Shown: positions 1-11,182, counted from the stretch's first letter. The stretch: DNA of 64,000 bases from Patella vulgata (GCF_932274485.2 NC_065881.2:57112702-57176701); one strand, 5' to 3'. Translations and numbers: made by a program. The notes: a model not told the origin generated them from the sequence alone.

Positions 1-274
1 AAGGTCTGTCTAAAGTTTAGACAAATATTTGGATTTTAAACTAGATTTATAAGGGGCATTTTAAAGGGGCATTGGCGCCATTGGGTAAGATTAGATAAGA
101 GCTGACAGTTCTCGCTATAATAGTTCAACAATAAATAATAGAAACAGAAAATGCTGAAATTTCAGTCAGATTGCTTTGCTCTGAACCGAGATATAGGTGA
201 TTCAGTTTTAGGCTACAGAGCCAATTTTCTGAAAGGTAACCTTTTCTGTGGTTCAAGTATCTGATGTGAGAATC

Positions 275-300
275 TGGGCCCTGTTTCTCGAAATCTTAAC
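275..300 (+). repeat. End of a palindromic MITE (family E)
   Basis: The 26 bases match one terminal inverted repeat of the complete copy at 36871-37028 (core CTGTTTCTCGAAATCTTAAC). Only one end is present; the sequence then passes directly into SINE-like sequence. Confidence 0.6.
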
Positions 301-410
301 AGTGGGAATGCAGTCGACCCTACTCTTGGAAACGAAGCTAAGCCTCTTCACTAAATGACAGACCTTATTATCCAACACGAATGCATTATCATTTGACTCC
401 ACCCCCTCCC
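301..410 (-). mobile_element. Degenerate SINE1 copy
   Basis: Resembles the minus-strand tRNA-head half of the SINE1 family (shared GTCGACCCTACTC and ATGACAGACCTTAT), but much diverged and ending in a C-rich stretch. Assignment rests on these islands only. Confidence 0.45.
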
Positions 411-1435
411 CTGCAGTGACACATGAATGTTGTGACCAATAACCACTTTCCTGTCTTAAGGCCTTTGAAAACAGTATTCCTCATTATTAATTTGTCCCAA
501 CTAATCATGGTTCATGAATGCGTGTTCTCGATATGTTGACACTTCTACGATGGTGGGTGACTACGAGTCATGAGTGAAATAATCTTATTTCGTTTAACCT
601 GTTATACTAATATAGAGAAAATACAATTTACATTTTATGGATATAACTTTTATGGATATAACTGTTACAACAAATAACACATCTACACAAATTTTTAAGT
701 TGACCTCATTTCAATCAAAGTAAATACATGTACCCGTAAGTATTGTTTATATTCGCGTTACGTTTGGTAGTGGAACAGTGACACTGACATATTGTACATC
801 GTTGACTTCAGGGTTAGGCTTGTTGTCTACCAAAGTTAGGTTAACATCTTCCACTACACTGCAAAGTCAGTAACATCATCAAGCTAACCTTTGCTAAAAG
901 GTTAATGTTAATAACATCCACCAATTAGTCTATACACTAAACACAAGACCTGCAGCATTCAATCTCTGTGATCTGTAAATAATTAATAAAAAAACATATG
1001 AACTTACTTCAAATTTACACACTATAACTTATTACATAAACTTTATGTAGATAAGGAAAGTGAATTTTGAGATGCACTCCAATGACAAGTAGTTGATTTA
1101 CATAAAAATTTACAAAAATAAGAACTGTTAATGAAAATAATAAACTGATTTACCTCAAGATAGATAATTGGAAATATTTTCTATACTTTTCTTCTGAAAA
1201 ATGAAAGGGCGTAGTTTTATTATAAAACAAGGAACATGTACTACAAAAACATATAATTATTAATGTACCCCCTCGCCAACACGTACATTTGGAATTCATT
1301 TAATATAGTTAACTAAAAAAAATGTTAAAATCACAATTAATTATGATACCACAATTACAGGCTGGTAAAATCAACACAAAGTTCATACATTAGATTATAA
1401 TAACCAGAATCGACTTTGAACTGATGTCTCTCACA

Positions 1436-1803
1436 TATCAATGCCATAACTCTTGCAGTAATCATCAGATCTCGCTGAAAATCAATAGGCGTCTTGTCTC
1501 ATGACCTTAAACACTGTGTATAAATTTAAAGTCAATTGGATTTTAACTTTAGCCTCTAGAGTCTTCACAAGATTTTTCAAAGTGATCAAGGGCCATAACT
1601 CTGGTAGTAATTATCGGATATCGCTGAAAATCATTAGGCTTCTTCGTCTCATGACCTTACACACTGTGTAACAATTTGGAGTCCATTGGATATTAACTTT
1701 AGCCTCTAGAGCGTTCACAAGATTTATCAAAGTGATCAAGGGCTATAACTCTGGCAGTAAATATCAGATATTAACTTTAGTCTCTAGAGCGTTCACAAGA
1801 AAT
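1436..1803 (+). repeat. Tandem repeat, ~149-bp unit, ~2.5 copies
   Basis: The landmark GCCATAACTCT recurs at 1443, 1592 and (as GCTATAACTCT) 1742. Each unit carries GCTGAAAATCA, a CATGACCTTA block, TTAACTTTAGCCTCTAGAG and a TCACAAGA block. The last unit is shortened and the array ends at GTGGACGACGGACG. Unit length and layout resemble the satellite cores of pearl-like mobile elements described in bivalves; that link is inference from memory. Confidence 0.75.
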
Positions 1804-3732
1804 TGTGGACGACGGACGTATAAAAATAAAAACAAAGTTTAAAAGAATCAACTTAATTAACAAAAACAATAATTAAACAATCAAAAACTAAACAGATAAA
1901 TCAAATTCAAACGGAACAAATAAAGCAAAGAAAAGGAAAAAAGCAGTTCATTACCATTCTACATTAAAAAAATAAAGGAAATCAACTTGCGAAAAAAACT
2001 TTCATAAAATAAGAGTAAAGTAACACTAATGTTAATACTTTTTTAACGACACTACTTGGGCTCCCGGCACCCCTACACCCAAGCCTATCCACACCACAAC
2101 AAAGGTCCATTTCATTGATTTTTTTCAATTTAATGGTCAAAGCCATCAAAAAAAAAAACCAACCCATTTAAAACACTGAGAAAATAATTTCAAATTCTAC
2201 CTTTATAATCAAGAAATATAAACTTTAAATATGTAATATGTAATTCAGATCTAATTTTCCATCAAAATCAATGTAAATGGACCTTTGTTGACCAGATAAG
2301 CAAATTACATTGATACTAACTTCAGACTTTACAATTTTGTATAGAATTCGAACATTAAATGATCATGCGACCGAACCTCCAGCATGAGGTCCCTAACAAT
2401 ATCTATTTAAGAATAACAGAAACCATAAATTAAAGGCGTTTTTAGGACCTGAGCTTCGACCATATTAGATAGTAAAAGCTTAATTGATTCTATTAGTTAA
2501 GTATAATATTTGAAATTAGATCTATAATATATAATTATGATTTTAATAAATCTTAGCTGACAATAACGTGCGGATTTCATTCAGTTTTAAAATTGGTACT
2601 ATATAGAGCCTAGCCAGTATAGCGATTCTGAAGGGAAAATACCGCTTATGACTCATGACGTCACTCAAATATGACAGAAAAGCACTTATTTTGGTGCCAT
2701 CCCACGCATTGACTGGTATATAGAGCGTTTTGATCATTTGAAACTTTGAGTTTGACCTGAAACCCTATTAATTAATAAATAGGTAATATTAATAAAACAA
2801 TACTACTAGGCCTATTTATTAGTATTTAGAATATATATCATATGTAGGCCTACATACACTGCCTTTATTTACAAGTTACATCTGATTTATTAACTGATTA
2901 TCAGACTTATCCATTTGTGTGTATCTCATTGATCATTCTCAGGCTCAAGTTATACTCCTGACAAGTCCACGAGTCACGATACTGTGACCCCTTGCTGTTG
3001 TACTTACTTGTAGTTAAACTGTCACTACTACAACTTAAGGGGTATAAATAAAATGCTTGAAATGAAGTCGGACTAGGTAGATATCTAGGCCTAATTATAA
3101 TGTAGACTTGTTTTCATATCGATTACCCGACGCCAAGACCACTTCTACTGTACTAGCACTAATTTCAATGTAGGCTACTTAGTTAGTAGTCTTACCCCAA
3201 AAGTTAGAAAAGACTTCGTCAGCAAAAAAAATTATTTACAATCGGTACATCTATGATTAAGATTTGATTTATGCAGTTTTAGTCAAATACTAGCCTACTA
3301 TAAAGTAACAAACTTCATTTACATTACCGGTACCCAGGTCAGAAAATCTCCTCAGAAAATAAAAGACAACTGTTTAGTGTTTGTATCCCAATAAATATAA
3401 GAAGCTGACGCCGTTAAAAACAGTGTTAGCCTAAACATCAGAATATTGCGCCAAAAGCAAACCAGTTAAAAATATAATTTGCGGGTCACGGAAAGATAAT
3501 TCTGTTTGGAAACATGGTTTGGTGTAGAGGAGTAACCGAAGTTGGCCGAGTGAAATCTGCAGCCGGTTGCCGAGTGAAAAATAGAAAGTAACTCATTGAA
3601 GATCCAGTATTGTGCGGCCATGGCAGCCCTTCGTTTAATCTGGGTCTTCCCTAAAACTTGTGGCCTACACTCTATCATTTAGCCTCGATCCGGGAGTATG
3701 ACGTCAACGTAACGGTTAATCTCCGCATTCGA
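1804..3732. other. Unassigned AT-rich flank
   Basis: No coding exon recognised. A small minus-strand frame near 3466-3678 begins close to a CRE-like TGACGTCA (about 3699) but matches no family I know. Confidence 0.5.
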
Positions 3733-4085
3733 CAAACCTCGACAGATTCTACGCATCTAATCTCGGCTGTTTGACCATTTCCGCCATATTTGAACTATTT
3801 TTAAGGTTCCGAATGAAAAATGGCTGCCCCCATGGAGATTTCTGTGGAGAGTGTATTATATCAACAAACGTCACGTTTGGCATTGGGTTTGGGGAATTAC
3901 CAGTGAATTTTATCAAACCAGCAGCCTTGAGACAATATCTCTGCTCATTTAGGTATGTACACTCTACAAAGACGCAATTTTCCTGTTTAAAGTAAACTGG
4001 CAGCCGCATCGCAAATGTATGGGCGTAGACTTACTGTCATACAGCCGAGATTAGATGTAGGGTAACGGAATCTGTCGAGATTTGC
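3733..4085. mobile_element. 353-bp TIR element (family M, MITE-like)
   Basis: The ends are imperfect inverted repeats of about 40 bases: CAAACCTCGACAGATTC then CATCTAATCTCGGCTGT on the left, and the reverse complement of both on the right at 4041-4085 with an 8-base indel. A related single end occurs at 52637-52690, which supports a dispersed family. The interior has a CCGCCATATTTG motif resembling a YY1 site and a short open frame, neither of which I can assign to a gene. Confidence 0.6.
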
Positions 4086-4189
4086 CATTTAAAATTAAAT
4101 CAGTCAACGAAATCCTGTTTAAATCCAAGCTGAATCCAAGCCCTCCGTGGGTCTACAGAGTTGATTTTGTGCTTGTTGTGTAAATAAAG

Positions 4190-4280
4190 ATCTAATTTAT
4201 AATTTCTATGACACTTGAAGCCTAAATAAAGACTTGCAATAATCAGATTTAGCTCTTGCATAATGTAGTCTATGTTTAAT
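4190..4280 (+). repeat. Dispersed ~80-bp repeat (family D), copy 1
   Basis: Shares AGATTTAGCTCTTGCATAAT and the flanking pattern with the copies at 33765-33850 and 63117-63200. Same orientation in all three. Function unknown. Confidence 0.6.
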
Positions 4281-4381
4281 TGGTAAGTATGGCAAACCAA
4301 AGCGGAATTAATTGCAAGACCGTTTTTCTGCATGGAAAGAGAAAAAATCGAGCATTTTTTCATCACTTTCCAAACATTTTT

Positions 4382-5117
4382 TATACGCCCACATTTTCAT
4401 GTGGACGAACAGTCTACAGGTCACAATTTTTATCCGATTCCAATGAAACTTGAAATATAGGTTTATCACCCTAAGATATCGGTTCCTTTCGATATTGGCA
4501 TGTATCGGACTGTAACTTCATGGATTATGGCCCCTGATTGTACGAAAAATCACGTTTTTAGCTTGTGAACACTGTAGAGGTCACAATTTTTATCCGATTT
4601 ATTTTAAACTTGAAATGTATGATTATAACCCAACGATCTCGGTTCCTTTCGATATTCGCGCATATCGGACCGTAACTTCCTGAATTATGGCCCCTGATTG
4701 TACGAAAAATCGCGTTTTTAGCCTGTGGACCCTATAGAGGTCATAATTTTTATCCGATTTAAAAAACCGTATATTATTATACCACCGTTAAACCCTAAGG
4801 ACAGCTGAGTTCGAATTTCGTGAAAATCGGCCCAAAACTGACAGACAAAATGACCGCCCCCCATTCTCAAATAGCGTAAAAATATGATATATCAAGGTTG
4901 TGGACCCTATAGAGGTCACAATTTTTATCCGATTTTGTTGAAACTTGAAATATAAGTTTATAACCCAAAAATCTCGGTTCCTGTCGATATTCGCGCATAT
5001 CGGACCGTAACTTCCTTAATTATGGCCCCTGATTGTACGAAAAATCACTTTCTTTTTAGCTTGTTCTCTATCCATCTCTCGAAAATGTGGGCGTATCCTG
5101 GCTGGCAGCCGCTGGTT
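4382..5117 (+). mobile_element. Satellite-cored element, family B, copy 1
   Basis: ATACGCCCACATTTTC at 4383 is matched by its reverse complement at 5081-5096, and the left motif sits in a small palindrome (CCACATTTTCATGTGG). The interior is about four ~160-bp tandem units carrying AGGTCACAATTTTTATCCGA, a TGAAACTTGAAAT block and TATCGGACCGTAACTTCCT. Similarity to copy 2 continues beyond the right inverted repeat to about 5117, so the inverted repeats are subterminal. This fits non-autonomous Helentron-type (HINE) or pearl elements; no protein is encoded. Confidence 0.7.
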
Positions 5118-5203
5118 TCTGTACAAAACGACGTATAAAGATTCAATAAAGATTATTTTTTTCCATTGCTGCTCTTGTATTTTGTTATAGTCAAGTCAAT
5201 TTA

Positions 5204-5440
5204 TACGTCCATTTGACACAAACTACGTCATTTCGGGACTAACATATGGTTCAATTTTATTTCAGTAATTCGCTTGCGCGTGAGGATCTTTAGCAGTGGG
5301 AGGACCCGGAGAAAACCCATGAGGTTGAACAGTCGACCCTACTCCTTGTCACATACAACCGGGGAATCAAAACCACGCCAGTTGACTCAATGACAGACCT
5401 TATGATACAACGCGTAAGCGCTTACCTTTCGCGCCCCCCC
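5204..5440 (-). mobile_element. SINE1 copy, minus strand
   Basis: Read on the minus strand it has a tRNA-like head with a B-box-like segment, a central CTCCGGGT block and a tail passing TAGTCCCGAAATGACGTAGT. Ends at a poly-C run, as other copies do. Nearly complete but lacks the terminal (CT)n. Confidence 0.8.
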
Positions 5441-5596
5441 CCCCCAACCTTGTGTCAATGTAGTTTTCGAGTTATGGCAGATTTTCGCGTCGCTTACGTA
5501 TAAGTATGAGTAGCTGAGCTGAGCTTTGTTCTATTGCAGCATGATGGCAGTTATCTACCAAGATCACAATCAGTACTAGTCAAGTGCCTAAATTTA

Positions 5597-7042
5597 TGCA
5601 CCGGTCAATAGGCATCTTGAACTACCCGCCCCCCCCCCCCCCCCCCTCAAGCATCGACGGCTATTCGACGCCATGTCGGCGTCGAATCTTGACGTCAAAA
5701 TAGCCAGCTAAATGTGAAAGAGTTGTGAATCTTTGGTGAGAAAAAAATTTGCCAAAGGTGAATTTTGAACAAAATAAAATATTGCTGAACACAAACAGAC
5801 GTCGAATCTTCAACCAACACATTTTTCAGTAAATATTGTATTTTTAAAAAAGTGGGGGTTTTTTTTCTAAAAAAGGACGAACTTCCGTCTGTTATCGTTG
5901 GCTGTCATACAGGAAATTCCATCTGAAAAATTGTAGACGCGATTGTCTTTATGATGTTTTCATGGTAATCTGGATAATCGTAACTATAACGTCAAGTTTG
6001 TTACTATTTTTAGAATATTTAGGTAAAATGAACTGACGCCAACGGAACTATGAGTAATTTGCCCGACCCCCAGTAGGCTCAGTTTTATATTCTTGACTAG
6101 TATTTTTTTGCGAAAGTTTATGTTAGGTATGTTTGTCTTCTAACTAACTCTAAGGTAATTTTGTTTACAATTTATAGCGAATTAAGTTATCGTCTCTGAG
6201 AGACTAGCGTAGTATTTTAAATGCCGGCCATTTGCTATCATGTCGGAGTAGTAACACATGATGTAATCGTATGGAAAAAAGGGTGAAATTATGGAAATTA
6301 GGAATGATTTTCATAAATGCAGCGATGTCCTTGACCTTTAGATAATTTGTGTGCATGGCCTCACCATTCCCGGAATTCCCATTCCTGTACTGTAGGCACT
6401 CAACACTAGCGCTGACGGAGCGAAGGAGTGTCTGGGTGGTTCTCCTAGTCCTACCGATAAAATGTGTAAAATTAGGATTGATTTCTGTGCAACTGAGGCC
6501 ATTCCAGCAGCGATTTTCTTCAGATGAAATATACTGCGTTTAATCCAACGGATTCATTGACACTTTTCAGAGGTCCATGGATTGATAAATTAGGTAATTT
6601 AGTAAAAATTAGGGGCATACCAATCCATGGATCGCCGAAAATCCTTTGGACCACATCCAGCTCGGAGCTCTGCAGGCTGGTGGGACAAAGACCCAAATAT
6701 TTTAGGGGGACCCAAATAGTGAAGGCCTGGGACATTTGTCCCACTTTGCTCTACCTAGATCCGGTACTGGAATTGGGGGTGAATCTTTACCCTAATATTG
6801 AGCAAAATGCCATCAAGGGTGAATGCTTGGGGTAGGTAGTTCAAGATGACTATTGCGTGAATCTTGAACTAATGTTTATTTTTGGACCTGCGTTAGAAAG
6901 TGAATCTTCAGTGAATGTGTCTTGGCTTCAAGTGCATTGCGGGGTGAATCTTGACCCTAAAATATTGAGCTAAATGACAATCCGGGGTGAACGCTTGAGG
7001 GGGGGGGGGGCGGGTAGTTCAAGATTCCTATTTACCGGTGCA
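5597..7042. mobile_element. ~1.45-kb element with poly-C inverted ends (family Q)
   Basis: Left end TGCACCGGTCAATAGG, then CTTGAACTACCCGC and a long C run; the right end is the reverse complement with a G run and closes at 7042. The terminal block is partly repeated again near 6775-6850 and 6940-7030, where TGAATCTTGACCCTAA and a TATTGAGC block recur as a subterminal tandem repeat. The interior has no recognisable transposase; an open frame at 6524-6835 is unassigned and overlaps the repeats. Confidence 0.6.
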
Positions 7043-7374
7043 TTAGCGCGTAGATAAGATTAACCGGCATGCAGGCAGACGGACAGGACAGACAGACTGG
7101 AAAAATATGAAAATTCCGAGAAAAAATAATGATTAAATTCCCGTCTTTATCATGGTTAAAATCACATCAAATCTACACCTTCCTGTTTTTAGGAAACATA
7201 GATTTATAAAAACAAATATGGCACAACATTTCAGGGTCTAAAAGTAGAAAAAAAAAACGGTAAAAAGACAACGATGTTATACGGACGTTTTCCCTATGAA
7301 AGCTGTTCCGTGTGTCGTATCACGTATGAGAAATACACACACAGTGATGACGTTACACGCAAAGTCCATACGGA

Positions 7375-8277
7375 CCTGGGACCTGTTTCACAAAATTTTA
7401 CTAAGATAAAATTCAAATTTTAGTAATTTGATTGGATAATATTACCATGGACCGTGTATAGATGGACAGGCAACGAGTCCCGTTTGTTGGATTCTCTGCC
7501 GCTCGCGCGAGACACGGCGAGATCTCAATGTCAAAGGCAAATCAAGCGATGTCATTTTTGACATTGCGGGATTTTATACTGATTAATTTCTCGAACTCCT
7601 CCTTGGAATTTACGGTATTCTTATAGTTACACGGTAATTTTTCAACCTGATAAGTATTCCTATCCGGTAGTGACGAATTTGTCCAGTTTGAAACTTTGAA
7701 ATTTCCAAATGCAGCAGTTGAAAATTGTGAAATGATCGATTTCAATATTTTCGTAGGTTTTGTAAGCATTTTGGTTTTGCTTAATACTCCAAATTCCCGT
7801 AGGCCTATGTATGAAGGATTTTAATGTTATGAAAATAAAGTTCAGGTATAATACTGTCCGGAATGACGATTAATTGTGCAGAAGTAAAAATTAAAAAGTG
7901 TTTTAGTAGATTTGTTTTTAAGAAAAACTCGACGTTTTTTTTTTCGGATTCACATAGGCGCGTCCGAAGTAAACAAAGACGATGTGTTGATATATTTACA
8001 CCCCAATCATCAGTTAGTAGTCTATCTATGTATGGATTTTAAAAAAAAAGAGTAGCAAGATTAATAAAAATATTATGAATTGATTTCTGTTTCTTTGCTT
8101 TTAAACTTAATACAGACATTTGCGCGAGGGGAGCTAATTTAATTTAGTCACAATTGTCAGGTCTCTCTTTTGCCGCGGCATAGAATTCTAAAGGCTTCGT
8201 GGGCGTTGCCTGTCCATCTATACACGGTCCATGATATTACATTGATTTTAGTGCTTAGCCAATCAAAATTGAAGTAT
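7375..8277 (+). mobile_element. MITE family E, interrupted copy
   Basis: The left half (about 7378-7445) matches the start of the 158-bp palindromic MITE at 36871-37028, and 8234-8277 continues its middle (TTGATTTTAGTGCTTAGCCA). The two halves are separated by the element at 7446-8233. The right terminal repeat is missing after about 8277. Confidence 0.75.
7446..8233. mobile_element. 788-bp TIR element inside a MITE (family F)
   Basis: Both ends carry a perfect 30-bp inverted repeat beginning CATGGACCGTGTATAGATGG. It is flanked by the direct duplication ATATTAC (7439-7445 and 8234-8240), and the uninterrupted MITE sequence at 36871-37028 supports an insertion at this point. The interior has no transposase I recognise; a minus-strand frame at 7542-7769 (75 codons) is open but unassigned. 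A 7-bp duplication does not settle the superfamily. Confidence 0.8.
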
Positions 8278-8530
8278 TGCACGGGAATTCAAACCAGTCC
8301 AATATTCAAGTCGTATGACAGAACACACTGACTTAAAGCTGTGAAATGATGATATGAACGAGCTTAGTTACCCGGCGTTCCACACAGGTAAACATTATCA
8401 ATTTTTAAAACTTCATACTGCACCAAAAAAAATAATAAATAGCGCCATTAAATTTCTTGTACACTAACTGGTTATCATATAGCTAACTGTCACCATCAGA
8501 TAGCTTATGTGAAATACATAACCATTACAT

Positions 8531-9090
8531 AGAGAGAGAAAGAGAAATGGGGTTTAACGTCCACTCGACACAAACTAGGTCATTTCGGGACTAAAATATG
8601 GTTCAATTTTATTTCAATATTCGCTTGCGCGTTGGGGTCTTTAGCGAGAGAGAGAGAGAGAGAGAGAGAAATGGGGTTTAACGTCCACTCGACACAAACG
8701 AGGTCATTTCGGGACTAACATATGGTTCAATTTTATTTACATAATTCGCTTGCGCGTAGGGGTCTTTAGAAGTGGGAGGAAACCGGAGGACCCGGAGAAA
8801 ACCCACGAGGTTGGACAGGCGACGCTACTCCTTGTCACGTACAACCAGGGAATCGAAACCACGCAGTTGACTCAGTGACAGACTTTATGATACGTGCTAA
8901 CCATTCAGCCATCCCCCCCCCCCCCCGGGGGTCTTTAGCAGTGGAAGAAAACCGGAGGACCCGGAGAAAACCCATGAGGTTGGACAGACGACCCTATTCC
9001 TTGTCACGTACAATCGAGGACTCGAAACCACGCCAATTGACTCAATGGCAGACCTTATGATACAGCGCGCACGTGCTAACCATTCGGCCC
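8531..9090 (-). mobile_element. SINE1, outer copy split by a second SINE1
   Basis: The tail half is at 8531-8645 and the tRNA-head half at 8928-9090, both minus strand. The two halves join to one standard SINE1 once the inner copy is removed, with GGGGTCTTTAGC repeated at the junctions (8634-8645 and 8928-8939). The tail faces an imperfect (GA)n run. Confidence 0.85.
8646..8927 (-). mobile_element. SINE1, inner full-length copy
   Basis: A full-length copy from the (GA)n tail (read on +) to the poly-C at the head. On the minus strand: tRNA-like head, B-box-like GGTTTCGATTCC, central CTCCGGGT block, tail with GTTTGTGTCGAGTGGACG, then (CT)n. It sits inside another copy of the same family with a 12-bp target duplication. 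Confidence 0.85.
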
Positions 9091-9360
9091 CCCCCCCCCA
9101 CCATTACATTTGACGCAGTTTGTAATTATTATTTACATAGTCAACATTTGGGCAATTCTTTACATCATTGGGCATATCAGCTATTTAATAACTTGATATC
9201 AGGATATATAAAAGACCAGAACCCGCTTCGGCTGAAGCCGATCCATTAGCATTCTTGGGAAGACAAGATGTAACGTTTCCGGCAAGACTGAGATGAGAGG
9301 GTTCAGAGAGACCGAAATACACCTTCTTTAGTTTTATCTAGACTTGTATTTGTGTTTATG

Positions 9361-10228
9361 TACGAGGACTAGCTGAAAAATTCTAAGCCTATCTGTGAAA
9401 AACTTGTACAAAGTCGATGATATCCATTTGTTGTTCTACATAGTCCCCTCCGAGGTGTACACGCTTTTGCCAGCGATGTTGCAAGGCCTGGATGCCGGTC
9501 AGTAAGCACTTTCTTCCGCCACATTAAACACGTCGTTCACAGTTGACATGACGTCATCATTACTAGTTGCTTTTTCATTTTGGGAAACAGGTCTCATCCA
9601 TGGTTATAATCTGACCAAAAGATTATCAGGGTTTGCTTCAAAATGGCACAGAGTGTCACGGGACGTCAGGAATCTGACACGTTTCTGATCCGCATTTAAG
9701 AGCTTTGACACTCATCTTGCAGAAACTTTTGTCACGTCTGCCTCGTTGGCAATAATGCGCTCATCCCTCTCATGGGAGATGCCCACAACACTGGCAATAT
9801 GTCGAGTGATCAATCGTCGATCAGCCATCACCATGTCAATCTCCATGTCATGCACCCGGGTAATGTTTTCTTGAATGGTCGCTGTTGATGACCTTCCAGG
9901 ACGCGGGTCATTGTCAAGGCCCTCTCTACCACGCTTAAATTCCGCAGTCCACTTCTTTCCTGTGGAAAAGGAAGGGACAGCATCACCTGAAGTGGAGTCC
10001 ATGTCGACATGTATCTGTGTTGGGGTTTATCCTTGCAGTTGCAGGTATTTGATGACTGCCTTGTAGCCAGTTTTGTCCATTTCTGGTTATTTCAATGGGT
10101 AGGCCCACAAGTAGCAGTTCTTGTGTGTATGATTCATTCCTTGATTATACTTGTTGGTGGCAAAAGTTTGTTTCAACCTGATTGATCTATCCTTTTCAGG
10201 CTTAGAACCCTTCAGTCAGTTCCCGTGT
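9361..10228 (-). mobile_element. Internally deleted mariner element
   Basis: The ends are imperfect ~30-bp inverted repeats: TACGAGGACTAGCTGA at 9361 and its diverged reverse complement ending at about 10228, with AGGCTTAGAA as the conserved inner part. A full mariner is about 1.3 kb; this one is 868 bp because most of the catalytic domain is gone. Confidence 0.85.
9389..10080 (-). pseudogene. Mariner transposase, deleted and broken
   Basis: Reading leftwards from the ATG at 10080-10078, the N-terminus is MDKTGYKAVIKYLQLQG, followed by a stop, then KKWTAEFKRGREGLDNDPR, RSSTATIQENITRVHD and ITRHIASVVGIS, the helix-turn-helix region of mariner transposases. The first catalytic aspartate is visible as ITMDETC near 9595. 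About 130 residues that would carry the second and third aspartates of the DD34D triad are missing. The C-terminal tail (RWQKRVHLGGDYVEQQMD) resumes and stops at 9389. There is at least one further stop or frame change between. It cannot encode an active enzyme. Confidence 0.85.
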
Positions 10229-11175
10229 GGTTGATATAAAAACGCATTTAAGAAGAACAGATTGTTCCTGAGTTATTATGGAGATATATTGGAGGTTATA
10301 TTTAGTCCGTGACCATGTCTATCTAGAAGTCCATTTTAAAACACAACGTGAAGCAAGGAATTGGCGACCGTCACAAAGGACATTGCTACCTATTCTTTTT
10401 GCTGCCGTTTGTTCAGACAATGTAACACATGGTTGTATTACATTTTTGTTTTGTTTTTTCGGGACCAGGATAAAAGTGCTATACGTATTCGCCCTGCTGC
10501 GTTAAACCTCCTGCCTAAAAAGCCATCGCCGTATTCACTTAGCCATTCTGATCCAATATTCTGTAGGTTTGCAAAACAGAACGAGGGAACCTCGCATGGT
10601 TAATTCCTCAACTCCCTTCATTAACTTGCCAATTGCGCCTTGATATTTTATTCATTCTTCTTTGGCAATCTGAAATGAACGAGACTTTCGAAATAAATCA
10701 ACTAAAGACACCCAAAGAATCCATTTCGAAACGGCGTAGGCGCTTATCAAATACCCGATGCTATCAAAGACAATTTACGAGTATAGGAAAACACCCATTT
10801 TACTTATCAACCAATGAAAAAACACAGGTGCGTTTGACGTTGTCACGACCCACAAACAAGGCGACCAATAACAGAATGATTCCAAATGCGGTTGATAAGA
10901 CAAAACCTCTTCTACCGGTACATTGCTGTCAGCTGCCTCCGTGATTTACCGATAACTTGTCTAAGAAACAAATCGACGAAGGAAACGTGTGTTTAAGGAA
11001 CTATACTGCTATCTTGCCATACTCATCAATCGATTGTGAAAAGACCTTTATTCATTGAACAGTCTTGCAGATCGCGTTAACCTCTTTTTGCCAAAAGAAA
11101 TAATTTCCTTTTTAAGAACTCTTTCAAGTACTGATAGCTTTTACTCAATTTTCGAAGTTTTGTTTAGCTTCTGTC
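10229..11175. other. Immediate 5' flank of Hdc
   Basis: No coding exon recognised. Overlapping open frames at 10278-10603 and 10633-10944 have no family features and look like chance. This is where proximal regulatory sequence for Hdc is expected. Confidence 0.5.
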
Positions 11176-11182
11176 TATAAAT
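11176..11182 (+). promoter_or_regulatory. Candidate TATA box of Hdc
   Basis: TATAAAT lies 60 bases upstream of the start codon, which would place transcription start near 11206-11212 and give a 5' UTR of about 30 bases. No clear initiator motif is seen. An upstream non-coding exon is also possible. Confidence 0.35.

Larger units (their letters stand above)
1..1435. other. 5' flank, no gene recognised
   Basis: AT-rich sequence with no convincing coding exon. It holds a terminal fragment of a MITE (275-300) joined to a degenerate SINE-like stretch (about 301-410), and is otherwise unassigned. Confidence 0.6.

Noticed and set aside
2543-2737. 64-codon minus-strand frame with TATATAGAGC motifs near both ends
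   Set aside because: The motifs are not a convincing inverted repeat, and the frame has no recognisable features.
3771-3995. Overlapping open frames on both strands (3749-4009)
   Set aside because: Both lie within the family M inverted-repeat element and resemble no protein I know.
10278-10944. Open frames just upstream of Hdc
   Set aside because: No conserved features and not in phase with the Hdc start; more likely untranslated flank.
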